This document shows, in pieces, positions 50,122-60,732 of a stretch of 64,000 bases of DNA. The position numbers and the translations under genes were made by a program. Positions within the stretch are counted from its first letter, which is position 1, and each line of letters begins with the position of its first letter. Below the pieces are notes generated by a model that did not search any database, had not been told where the DNA came from, and saw nothing but the letters and a program-made list of their open reading frames with translations. Source of the stretch: Adiantum capillus-veneris (lineage: Eukaryota > Streptophyta > Polypodiopsida > Polypodiales > Pteridaceae); the NCBI GenBank assembly GCA_014529385.2, contig CM043963.1, positions 92,826,912 to 92,890,911 of the forward strand, in the 5' to 3' direction.

Positions 50122-51180
50122 TTATTGGCATTTGTGGTTGAGGTTTCCTATGGTAGCTTGAGTTGGCTGGCATATTTTCTTTGCAAGTAGTAGTTGTAAC
50201 TCCGTCGCCCTTTGTTTGATTGTTTTCCACTGGTTTTGAATTGGCGTATGTGGTTCCTTTGAAGTCAATATTGTCATATCTGGTGGTACATTCTCTCTTT
50301 CTGCTTTGATGACTTGGGTCTTAGACATCCTTGTAGTTTTTGTTGTTGATTCTGTTTGTTTCCTCGTGCTGTTTGTATGATGTTGCTTGACCTTGACAGT
50401 TGTAGATAGCTGCACGATTGTCATCTTTGTCCGCCCTTCATGTGTTGTTGGCTCGTTTTGAATTGGCACTTTTGGCCTCCATACCAATATAGTTCGTTGC
50501 GTATTTGACAAATTGACTATGTTTCTTTGAAGTTTTACTGGCTTTCGGTGTTTTGTATGTTCTTTAAACTCCTTTTTTATAGGAATTAGGCGGTCACGCC
50601 TTATCCACACTCTGTATTGCCACTTTTGATGTAATTGTGCCTCGGTCAGCTCTGTACGCCGTACCCAAACTTGCCTGGTTCCCTGTATGGTTGCTGATTT
50701 TTTATAAGACGTTGCTGGACTTGTAAACTTTGTTTGTTGTTGGGCAGATTTTTGTATTGACTTTTGTTTCCTCCTTGACATGAATTGGTTATATGATAAG
50801 AAGGGTTCTGAAAAGTTTTCCTTTCTGAACAATGCCTCATTCGTATCCAAATCAATGAATACCCTATTAGCTTTCATCCATGACACTGCTAAGATACACG
50901 GAGTTGCTGACCTACTTGGTGGCAGTACATGGAATTTTGTAGTGTACGGGTGTGCCTGCACTATGTTTGGTAGTATAATAGACCACATCGTGGTCACCTC
51001 ATCACCTGACGCTACTTTCAACCTATGTGTCTCTGGAATCGTCTTCATTGGTCCAAGTTTCTGAAAGAGCTCAAAGCTGATGACACTCATTTTTGCTACA
51101 GTGTCAAGCAATGCATAGATTTCAACTTGTTTTGTGCCTGCATAAGCTTTTATGTAAGGACTGCACCATGTATCTTCCAA
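50122..51180 (-). CDS. Element C PR2 ORF: second retropepsin-like protein
   Basis: 352 codons without a stop on the minus strand, with no clear ATG at the start. Residues ~10-115 look like a retropepsin fold: IYALLDTVAKMSVIS is the active-site strand (D-T-V instead of D-T-G), then a beta-rich body and PCILAVSWMKANRVFIDL in the place of the usual closing strand. The remaining two-thirds is basic, Gln/Thr/Lys-rich, with repeated Val-Trp motifs (RQVWVRRTEL, YRVWIRRD, ILVWRPKVP). It stands between integrase and the internal purine tract; element D has a decayed counterpart. The Gly to Val change argues against protease activity here. Role unknown. Confidence 0.6.
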   Translation of the reverse strand: MEDTWCSPYIKAYAGTKQVEIYALLDTVAKMSVISFELFQKLGPMKTIPETHRLKVASGDEVTTMWSIILPNIVQAHPYTTKFHVLPPSRSATPCILAVSWMKANRVFIDLDTNEALFRKENFSEPFLSYNQFMSRRKQKSIQKSAQQQTKFTSPATSYKKSATIQGTRQVWVRRTELTEAQLHQKWQYRVWIRRDRLIPIKKEFKEHTKHRKPVKLQRNIVNLSNTQRTILVWRPKVPIQNEPTTHEGRTKMTIVQLSTTVKVKQHHTNSTRKQTESTTKTTRMSKTQVIKAERENVPPDMTILTSKEPHTPIQNQWKTIKQRATELQLLLAKKICQPTQATIGNLNHKCQ

Positions 51181-51443
51181 GTCGTTGATGATGCTATCGT
51201 CCTAAGCCCTAAGGTCTGTCATGGTCGTCTCTAATTCGTCGCTTTGTATATCCGCTTTCATTGTTTGGGATGTTGAAAGGGGATATTCATCAGTCATCAT
51301 TGGGGTGACCATGTTTATTGTCCTGAGAAACTGCTTTCATTTAGCAATCCATTCTTTTGCTTCTTGTTGTGCCTGGTCTTGAATTCGTTGTTGTTCCTGT
51401 CTATAGGTTTTTCCATAATGCAGTTGAAACAACATTTTCGGTG

Positions 51444-52898
51444 TTAAAGGGAGATGATATTTTTTAAACGACACCCACTAATCCATTTCGGCATTTCTTT
51501 TCCATCTAGTGTCGACAGTTTTACTGCTCCGCTGGACGATATTTCTTGGATCACATAAGGCCCCATTCCCCTTTTCTTTAGCTTTTTGGCCTGCTATTTA
51601 AGGGTGTATACTAAGACATAGTCGCCCGTTTTAAAGTCCTTGTTCTTGACATGTTTGTCAAAAAACTCTTTCTGTTGTCTTTTTTTTGCATAGATGGCCG
51701 CTACAGCATTGAGTCGTAACTCATCTAATTTTTCAAGGTCCTCTAACCGTTCTAAAAGTTCATGCCCCGTCCAATCCAATTGTTTGGCTACCCTTAGTGT
51801 GGAGATCAAAAAGTCAATAGGCAATATTGCATTTAACCCATATACCATATTAAATGGTGCAGCATTAAGTGTTGTTTTATATGCAACTCGATAAGCCCAC
51901 AACGCCGAATAGAGCATCTAATCCCAATCTGTTCTTGTTTCATTAACCAGTTTTGTAAGAACTGTGCACAATATTTTGTTGGTCGCTTCCGCTTGGCCAT
52001 TGGCTTGTGGATGATAGGGTGCAGATTTGCGATGAATTACCATAAACTCATTAAAGAGATGTTGGATAACTTCAATTACAAAGTGTGTCCCTCTATCACT
52101 CACTAGCTCGATTGGAAGGCCATAACGTGTAAACACATATTCATATAAGAATTGTGCCGTGGTTCTAGCGTATGCTTTCATTGTGGCTTTTGCTTCCACC
52201 CATTTGGTCATGTAGTCCGTGGCCACTATGATATATTGTGCTTGTGAACGATACGTTGGTGGAGTGATAGGACCAACGAAGTCCAATCCCCATTTAGCGA
52301 ATGCTCGAGCACTCATCATTGGTCTTAAAGGCATTTCGTCTCTTTTAACTGGTACCTTAGTTCGTTGACATTCATCACACCTTTTCATGAATTCTGCTGC
52401 ATCTTGAATCATGGTCGGCCACCATATACTTGCAACCATAATGATTTTTACGGTTCTCTCTGCTGAAAAATGACCACCTGCTATGCCTGCATGAGCCTGT
52501 TCCAATAATGGAAAGTAGTCATTTTCATGAGGAACTAACCTCAGGTGGTCATCAATTCCTCTTTTGTACAATTGGTCACTAATGAGGGTATACCTATTCG
52601 CTTCGATTTGTAAAGCCTTTTGTCTGGCTTTAGACCAATCTCCTGGCAGCTCCTTATTAGTCAAATAATCCACAATAGCATGACTCCATGAGGGTGCTAC
52701 TATCACTTGGTATAATGTGGCATAATCCAGAGTGGTATTGGATGTGCAAAAGTCGCATTTCTTGATGTAATTTGCTACATCACCTGCCATTCCTAGTCAA
52801 TACACTCCAAGTCTTCTTAATTGTGCATACATCATTTGATTTCCTCTATGGAATCCCCCTGTTTGTGTGTGGGCCTCCTCTAGATACGCTTCGTACTC
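51444..52898 (-). pseudogene. Element C integrase with two HHCC modules
   Basis: One minus-strand frame broken by TGA 52797-52799, TAG 51918-51920 and TAG 51594-51596. Module 1 (about 52746-52872): AHTQTGGFHRG ... KKCDFC. Module 2 (about 52366-52500): AHAGIAGGHFSAE ... KRCDECQ. The catalytic core follows, with GLDFVGPI (Asp 1), SDRGTHF (Asp 2) and HPQANGQAEATNK (Glu). The tail has a GPY-type motif (GMGPYVIQEI). A 1-nt shortage in an A run near 51460 ends the frame early at 51444. A normal Ty3 integrase has one HHCC module. It joins element cDNA to the chromosome; this copy is dead. Confidence 0.8.
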
Positions 52899-53942
52899 CT
52901 ATGGGCCTATACACAACCTTAGAATCCCATCGTTTCCATGATGGTACATTCTTCCCGCAAGCATTGTGTAATTTTGTGCTTGTCTAATGTCTTCCACCGT
53001 GTGTTTGTCGTCAAGATTCATTCCATATGTCAGCAACGGAATAATTTGCTCTAACCATTTCGATACCATCTCTATATTAAACAGGTATGCGTTTGGGAGA
53101 TCATCATCTACCCCAGTAGCTTTTTCACCATGTAGTAATCGAGAAAGGTGGTCTGCTCTTTGATGAGATTTTCCTTTCTTAACCACTACCGTAAAATCAA
53201 ACTCCAGCAACACAATGAACCATCTTACAATTCGTCCCGTGTTGCAAGGTTTGTTTACTAAGTACAAGAGTGCCTGATGATCCACAAAGAATGTAAATTT
53301 GTTCGCGAGTAAGTAATGCCGAAATTTCTTTACAGCATATATCATACCCAATCCTTCTCTTTCAGTGGTAGTATAATTCTTTTCTGCACTGTTGAGTTGT
53401 CTACTAGCATAATTGATTGGAAAATCCGTCTTTCCCTCATTTGGTTGTGCCAATATACAGCCTATTGCAAATGCCGAAGCATCTACATGTACATGGAAGA
53501 TCTTTGACCAATCTGGTGCTTTTAGAATTGGTGCAGATACCAATGCATCTTTTAGTTTCTGGAATGACTCTTCACATTCATTTGTCCAAATGAAGATCAT
53601 GATTAGACTATACAAGGGTTTTGCTATTACAGCGTACATGTAAATAAAACGTCGGTAGTATCCACAATGTCCCATAAATGATTGTACCTCTCGTACAGTG
53701 TTTGGTCTTGACAATTCTATGATCACCTTCACCTTGTCTTCATCAGTGGTAATTCCATTAGCCGACACTATGTGGCCTAAGATTTTACCTTGTCGTACCA
53801 TGAATACGCATTTTTCTGGGTTGAGGCAAATCCTATACGTTCTGCATTTTTCGAATACTTTTCTCAGATGATCTATATGGTCTTCTCTCAATAGAGAATA
53901 GACACACAAGTCGTCCATATAAATATGCAAGAATTTTTGCAA
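52899..53942 (-). pseudogene. Element C RT (C-terminal part) and RNase H
   Basis: Minus-strand frame of 347 residues. It begins within RT at FLHIYMDDLCVYS (catalytic YMDD). It continues through the thumb/connection (ILGHIVSANGITTDEDKV, VQSFMGHCGYYRRFI) into RNase H, with VDASAFAIG, TEREGLGM, FVDHQALLYL and RADHLSRLL giving the four acidic residues. It ends at a TAG (52899-52901), after which the same frame goes on into the first integrase zinc module. It differs in frame from the upstream RT piece because of a deletion. Confidence 0.85.
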
Positions 53943-54382
53943 GTATTCTTTAAAAGTGTGTAAAATGTTGTTTTGTATTGATCTTCTAGTTTGACCCCCA
54001 ATTGGTTATAACCAGAGAATCCATCCATAAAGCTATAGGCTTGCTTGCCCGCCACTCGTTCCAGGACGTGTTCAGTGATAGGAAGAGGGTAGTTGTCTCT
54101 TATTGTTGATGCGTTTACCTTCTTGAGATTTACACATACTCGTAATTTCTCGTTTTTCTTAGGTACCACCACTATCGAGGACACCCAGTCCGTGTGTTCT
54201 ATCTCATAAATAAATTCAGCCTCCATAATTTTTTCTATCTCCTCTTTTATCCTTTTGGTGAATGTCTCATTATACGTGTATGGACGTTGTTTTCTTGGCT
54301 TTGCATCAGACTTCAAAGGGATTGAATGTTCACAAATGTTAGGATCCACTCCCTTCAAATCTTTGTACAACCATGCAAACAC
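53888..54382 (-). pseudogene. Element C RT, N-terminal part
   Basis: Contains DVFAWLYKDLKG (typical RT start), VVVPKKNEKLRVCVNLKKVN, and YSFMDGFSGYNQL with the first catalytic Asp. It is in the same frame as the protease, separated from it by TGA 54458-54460 and TGA 54386-54388. After KTTFYT near 53960 the sequence jumps to FKEYLQKFLHIYMDD in another frame. The stretch from TT to the DD box is 27 residues shorter than in element A, so the segment with the conserved PFG-type motif is deleted. Confidence 0.85.
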
Positions 54383-55885
54383 ATCTCAAAATTCCTTAAG
54401 TGTTTTGATCAGTAAGTCCTCTTCTTCTCGACCTAGATCTGTGGCAATGTAAGCAGATCAAGGATTTTCTCCTGGCTCTGCTAAGTCTATTTTCTTGGCG
54501 TTCTCTGGCCCATCGTAGGACTCGTTTGATTTAGGCTCCCTCATTGGCTGCTGAACCACCAATCTTATTTCCTGAATGGTGTACTTACAATAGTGAGGAG
54601 GTACATCTATCTTTTTACTCCCATCACTAGCGTTCGTTCCATCGCTACTTTCCATTTCAATTGTCCATACATTTTTTATCTTTTGTTTCAACTCATTGTA
54701 TCTCATTTTCCGTTCAATTTTTGTCATAATTGGACTACCACATACATTCAGTTTTCCTTTTTTTGGTTTGCTGGTTTTTTTAGGTTTCAAAAGTCTGGAC
54801 TTAAATCCTGAGTCTTCAGCCACCTTAAGAAATCTTCCTGACACTTTATCCTTAGCACAATCAACTGCATGAATGTTCATAAGGAAATGTGTCTTACCCT
54901 CAAACTCCGGCATGGGTCTCAACCTGGTTGGTGTACTGATGTGGTGTCGTTTACTCTTGTATCTTTTTTGTCGTTTCTCACTTTGGTTTGGTAAATTGTA
55001 GAAGACGTCATTGTCTTGATCTTGATTGTCGTCTCCCTCTGTATTTTCCGACTTCTCGTCATTCGCGTTATCCTCGTTTTCACTTTGATCAGAAGAATCA
55101 TAAAATTCTTCTCCTTCCTGCTTGATTTCTTTAGTGGGGATGTCCACATAGCCCACTATCTTAATCTCAAGTTTCGTTTCCGTTTTATGGATCCTCGTAT
55201 TCTCAGTATCTACCTCGTCCTCGTCCTCCTCCACAATTTTGCTCAACATGTAGTATGGTATGATATCGTAGCCATTCTCATCACAAAATTTGGTGGGCGT
55301 TACTTCATTGATGCATACATCCAATGTAGCCAAAATTTGAGACCATTCTAGGGGTTCGAGCTTCTCTTCAGGAAAAGGTTCTCGTATATAGGCATCGTCT
55401 TCCAAGACCCTCTCTAGTGTCCTTTCGTCGTGGTCAAATTCACTACATTGAGATGCCCCACACATCCATATCTCTTTTTTCTTACAAAGCCACGCTGGGA
55501 CTTCTGATCCGCTAATGGTGGCTGAGTCAAATTCTTCCACAGGGGTTCTCGTGACATCATGGTAGCTATGATTTTTCATGTTTACGCGTGTAGTAGTTTC
55601 AGCATGTCTTAGATACAAATAATCATACCCCCAGTCCTGTACCATTTTAAGTTGCCTCATGAACGGCCTACCAAGGATAATTTCATAGTTGTTCTTCTTG
55701 CCAAAATCCACTATGGCAAAGGTATGTTCGTATTCTATGCCACAATAAGATACCACAATTGCCTCAAGCAATCCTATAGGCCTTTTTATGTGCCCATCCG
55801 CCAGTTTCAATTTCATTCTAGTTGTTCGTATTGCTGGTTTTCCCCATTTTTCCCATAGCAATTTGGTCGCAATGGCAATGCCAGG

Positions 55886-55929
55886 TCCACTATCAAGTAT
55901 TGCCAGCTCCACTATCAAGTATTGCCTTA
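55886..55929. repeat. 22-bp tandem duplication at the protease active site
   Basis: TCCACTATCAAGTATTGCC occurs at 55886 and again 22 bp later. On the minus strand it repeats the codons for the Leu-Asp-Ser-Gly strand. Confidence 0.9.
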
Positions 55930-56020
55930 GTCTCTATGCCATTATACTCAACTGGTAGGGTTGTGTTGCCGTCTTCACCCTCACAATACTCTCCCACCTT
56001 GTTGAGTGGCACTGGTCTAG

Positions 56021-56042
56021 TGTTGACTTTCTGTTGACTTTC
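56021..56042. repeat. 11-bp tandem duplication
   Basis: TGTTGACTTTC twice in a row. Together with the 22-bp duplication the net gain is 33 bp, a multiple of three. Confidence 0.9.
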
Positions 56043-56266
56043 TTCGGTTCTGTGTCATCAAGCTCGGTTTCGAAGAACTTAAGAGGCATCCTTATGCCAA
56101 ATTTTTCAAGACATTTGCCCACTTCCGTCCACATGCTTGGCCTAATTTTTAACAATTCTGCCAATGTGATTATACACTTGACCGGAGTGGTCAACAAGTC
56201 TGTCAGGATTTTAGTGTCCAATTGATTTGAACCGCCTATTCTCTGAGAAGGTACTCTTCGAATTTC

Positions 56267-57691
56267 TCATCTTGCCTCATAATCCCCCATGTATGATGGC
56301 AAAGTTCTGAGAGATTGTGGTCTGCTATCTTCGGATGCAACTGAACCATTATCCCCTTGAAATGATTTAACGTCTAGATCCCATGGAGTTTTATTCAAGT
56401 TCAGCTCAGAGAAAGGCGCTGACTCGACTGTTTTTGTCTCATATTTTTCTTGAGCTTTCCGCACCGTTTCCCATAGCTCTTCAGTCCAATTTTCTACCAC
56501 AATAGGGGAATATGGTGGAAAATCTTTCAGTGATTCATCAGTGCTATTAGGTACGTCTTTTGCATCCTCTACATCCGGCAAGGATTTAATGTTTTCTATC
56601 TTGTCGGGTATCCTTTGTTCGGTTTTGTGAGGTGTTTCATTGTTTGGTGGTTTGATTACTCTATCTCCTGCTTCCATAGGTGGAGGCTCCAGTAAAGCTT
56701 GTGCAATTTCAATCAGTTGTTTGCACATCTCTAGTCTCTGTTTTTCTATCTCTGGATATGGATATGTCATCCACCTTTGCTCTAGGGTCTGTCTGTTCTT
56801 CAATCTTGCTTCATATGCTTGCAAGATTGCATCTAAGGGTTCATTGATCTTATCTACCAATACCGACCCTCCTGAGCTTGCACTCTTTGGTCCTCCTGTT
56901 GATTTTAGAGAGTCGGACTCTCTTTGCTGTTTAAGTTGCTCTCGAGCTATCGTTAGCTCAGCTTCTACATCTTTTTGTTTTTGCTCACGTCTAGCTTTCA
57001 TTTTCGCTCTTCGTTCTTTCCAAGGATTATCACAACTGACGCTAGACTTGTCAGTCTTGATTTCTTCTTGATTTTCATCGTTGCTCTTGGGCATAATGTC
57101 ATTTTTCCTTGCTTGGGCTCTCGTCAAGACCTTAACAGGAATCGGAGTTTCGTTTTCTGACCCTCCCCTGGACGGTAGCGCTCCTAGCATATTCAAGGTA
57201 GTTTTTTCTCCTTTGCTCGGGTTTTTAGGGCAATCAAGGATCAAGTGAGTAATTCCACACTCCGTGCAATATGCGTTGACCCTAATGATTTCATCATGAG
57301 GGCAATCCCTCAGCCAATGATCTCCTCCACACTTGGAGCATGGTCCTTTAGGCTGTTGAGGTGCTCCTAGAGCTCCTCTTTGTTGGTGCGCAATTCTTTG
57401 CCCGCTCATGCCTCTATTGGCTATGAACAATAGTGTTCTTTCATCCAGGCTATATCGTCCTTCTCCCGCTGCCTGTGCCGCATTTGGTGGTCCTGTATTT
57501 CCTATCATGCTCCATGGTTCTGGTGTAGAGGGTTCATCCGGTGGATAATAGACAGAGTTCGCCGCATATCCATTGGGCTCGTCGTAGTATGCATGCATAG
57601 GTACCAAAGCCTTCTCGTCCGACTCAGTTACTGTGGGTGTGTATCTTATGCCGACTGGTCGTAATCCTAGTAGGGGTGGTTGTTGTCCCAA
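56267..57691 (-). pseudogene. Element C gag C-terminal half with two zinc knuckles
   Basis: 475 codons open on the minus strand, in frame with the gag core (TAG 57740-57742 between) and with the pre-protease region (TGA 56267-56269). Two knuckles CSKCGGDHWLRDC and CTECGITHLILDC, both CX2CX3HX4C, lie near residues 138-168. They are followed by a Lys/Glu-rich helical region (ERRAKMKARREQKQKD), INEPLDAILQAYEARLKN, and an acidic Pro-rich linker. This part binds the packaged RNA. Confidence 0.85.
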
Positions 57692-57739
57692 GACTGGTTG
57701 TGGTCTTTCTGCAACTACTGGTCCTTGTAGGTTGCCAGT

Positions 57740-59836
57740 CTAATATCTAGGCATCGGTTGGACTTGAGGAGATGTCGCCTGAGCTTGTGGAGCATATGGT
57801 CGTTCTCTCACATATCCCTTGTTATAATAACACTCCTCCATCCCATGTTTTGTCCATTTTTGTTCAATCGCACACCATTTTGGTTGTTTAGCTTGTGGTT
57901 TGGAATACAAGTTTATTTTTTTAAGCACTTCCTCTACCAGCTGCTCTTGTCTTACCGCTACTTCCCCTTTCAGTGTTGTCTTAGCAGACTTGCTCCCGCT
58001 TTGTTGCGAGGAAGAATCATCGTCAAGATCCTTGAACTCGCCCTCTTTGTAGACCGCACAATTGTCCACAAGGTATAGAGCTTCCTTGGTCAAATCATTC
58101 AACGTAGTGCTCCTTTTCATATGTAAGTCCTTTTGAAGATCTTCATTCCTTAGTCCTTGGATAAATATAAGCATAAGTCTAGACTGAGTTGGCAGTTCTT
58201 CCACGGGACAGAACTTAACATATCTTTTTAATCGGAGGGCGGCCTTTCGCACGGACTCTCCATCTTTCTGTTTGAATTTATGGATTTGCGAGACTATATT
58301 ATGAGCTATCCCCCTTTGTGAGAATTCCTCGATAAACTCGTCAAACACTTCCTCCATAGACTCAAAGTCTCTTCGCTCCACCGAGTCAAACCATGTAGTT
58401 GCATCATCCTCTAAGGTTAAACCGAATCCTGCAAATGGGGTAGGAAAGTCTAGCACCTCTTCAGCTCTAATTACACGCACAAAGGCTGCTACATGATCTC
58501 TCGGATCCCTGCTTCCCGTATATTTCTTGTTTACCCATTTTTGCACTTGAGAAGGTCTAATTCTACGATGGTCTCCAAATCTCATCATGGGATCTCCCCT
58601 TCCTAGTCGATATACCTCCTCTGGTCTTCTGTAGTGGCCAGGTTCCTCTCCCAATGGTGCTCCTAATCCATAATTTCTAACAGTTCTCGTGAGAGATGGT
58701 TCATCTCTCCGAACTCGTTCTCGCGGTGTTCTTCCAAGCTCAGTTGACCCCTGAGTCTTTGGCTTACTCTCTCCTTGATAATGTGCATAGAGTGGTGGTC
58801 CTTGTAAATCCCTTAACCCTCGTGCGGTTTGATAACCCTCTCGGGTTCGGTCTTGTTCTAACGTAGCACTCTGTTGAAGCCATGCCTGCAGTGATGGCTA
58901 AGTAGCTGGTTGGTCCTGGTAGTTGGACGTCGGTGGTCGGGTAGAATGTGAGGTAGCGTCACACTCTTCTGAAAAGGGATTAGTCGACTTGCTAGGGGTG
59001 TAGGTGGCTCTTGGTACCTCATCGGGGCCATAGGTTGATGCTCCCGGAACTATTGCCTTTTCAACCTCTTCTGGGAGAATGCGTTTGTATTCTCGCCCGT
59101 ATCTGTCAACGAAAACAATATCCTTCCCCATAGCAGTTTCATAAGAAAATAAGTAAAGAACCTTGTCCTTGCTTAATTCATTTGGGTAGGGTTCCTTGCA
59201 TCAGAAGTAAGAGAATATTCCCTCGCTTTCATGCTTGTAAATCCCTACATTCTCATTATAGGTTGGGACCTTGGTTGTTTTCTTATCATACATAAAAAGC
59301 GCTCCAAGTCGATCAATGTTAGGAGGCGGTTCTTGGGTTTCTGAAACCATTTTCCCTTTTGCCACGTTATCCCCATATCTGTTGTAATCCTTAGGGTTAC
59401 TCACTATCAGATAGTGGTTTCCCTTTTCGTCTCTGAATCTGTCTCCATCATCGTAGACTCGAATTATCTCTAGTCTCTGAGCCGGTCTTTCTTCAATACA
59501 AATACACTTGCGTCCCCGATAGTCATAATAGACTAGGGCTCCCTTCGAGTTAGTTCCTTCCAAGAAGATTATAGTGAACTGGGTTTCGTGTAAAGGATGT
59601 AGGGAGGTGCTCCCTCCTGGCATTGGTCCTTCATCGATGAAACCTCCTGGCTGTTGACTCCCCATCATGAAGAAGGACTTTTTCGACGAAGTGTCGGTAT
59701 CACTACCCTCTTCAATGATTGGTGCCAATGGGTCTAGTCTCGTCTGTGTTACACTCTCTTCTGTGGACGTGGTGCTAATTTGACTTTTGACACTTTTAGT
59801 TCCCGACTTAACAAAGGCTCCTGACCTTAAATACAT
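57740..59836 (-). pseudogene. Element C gag N-terminal half and capsid core
   Basis: A 699-codon minus-strand frame from ATG at 59836 with internal TGA 59201-59203 and TAG 58898-58900. Residues ~1-210 form a leader-proximal domain (QFTIIFLEGTNSKGALVYYD, RLEIIRVYDDGDRFRDEKG) of unknown fold. From ~58590 the gag core follows: KKYTGSRDPRDHVAAFVRV, ATTWFDSVE, FIEEFSQRGIAHNIVSQIHKF, LMLIFIQGLRNEDLQKDL. It matches the retrotransposon gag type and element D. Confidence 0.85.
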
Positions 59837-60119
59837 AAGAATGAAAGTTTTGTTTCAAACTTAAAACTTACCTGGACTCCTTCTTCCTGTATAGCTTTGT
59901 GATGGCCTCCTTCAGGGATCTACACAAGGATGGTTAGTCTGTTCACAAGTGCTTTTCCCTGAATTACCAAAAAATATTTCAAGTATCTACAGCAACCACT
60001 TAATCAGTCTTCTGGTGGTCCAATTTCAATTATGAAATGATGGCTGGGATCTATATAGAGAGTATGTTCTAGCAGTATAGTCACAAATTGCAAAAAGTGT
60101 CTGATTCACTACTTCCTTA

Positions 60120-60135
60120 GTCTATCGCGATAGAC
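60120..60135. repeat. 16-bp palindrome, copy 5
   Basis: GTCTATCGCGATAGAC, 18 bp with flanks; 299 bp before copy 6. Confidence 0.9.
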
Positions 60136-60418
60136 TGACAGTTTTCTCTAGCACAAGTCAATTCAAAATTGTGACTTTACCCTTGAGTTCCAATTACCCT
60201 CTATAGCCTATCCCTCAAGTTTTGTGAAGTTTGGACACTTGGGTTGGGTTTTGGTCCCATTTTAGTGTTTCAGTCGGAGCTAGATTCTCCATCTGACCCT
60301 CAGCTTGACCTTCAGTGATCTAAATGCCTTGAATTTTGGTGTGTCTGCTATTTAGGCCCTGATAAAGCTCTCCCTATGGAAAATTTGAAAGAAAAGTTCC
60401 CCAGCAGAAAATTCCTTG

Positions 60419-60434
60419 GTCTATCGCGATAGAC
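60419..60434. repeat. 16-bp palindrome, copy 6
   Basis: Identical 16-mer; 298 bp before copy 7. Confidence 0.9.
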
Positions 60435-60716
60435 TGAGCACTTTCTTCATTTTCAGCTTTTTTCCAAAGTTTTTTCCACAGTTAGTTTAGTCTCCCCTTG
60501 TGTAGTGCATTGACCAATTTTGGCACTGTTTGGACATTTGGTCAAAGACTTCTTGCCCTTGTCTCTGAATTCAGACTCCACACACCAGTTTTGAAGTTTT
60601 GGGGTCAAAATTGGTGTTCAAATTCACTCAATTTTTGTGAGTACCCTTGTATTGATGTGTTAAGCTTGTGGTATCAGGGTTTTTTGCTTGTTGCTAGACA
60701 AACACCACCTTCACCA

Positions 60717-60732
60717 GTCTATCGCGATAGAC
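60717..60732. repeat. 16-bp palindrome, copy 7
   Basis: Identical 16-mer, followed by CAAGC instead of TGA/TGG. Confidence 0.9.

Larger units (their letters stand above)
54458..56221 (-). pseudogene. Element C retropepsin and linker
   Basis: 56221 to ~56045 encodes the pre-protease region (ILTDLLTTPVKCIITLAELL). Then come an 11-bp tandem duplication (56021-56042), about 100 nt out of frame, and a 22-bp tandem duplication (55886-55929) at the active site, after which the frame is regained. The protease has AILDSGPGIAIATKLL (D-S-G) and IILGRPFMRQLKMVQDW. A long acidic linker (DEDEVDTENTRIHKTETKL, EGDDNQDQDNDVF) follows up to the TGA at 54458. Processing of Gag-Pol would be its role. The frameshifted patch makes expression doubtful. 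Confidence 0.8.
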
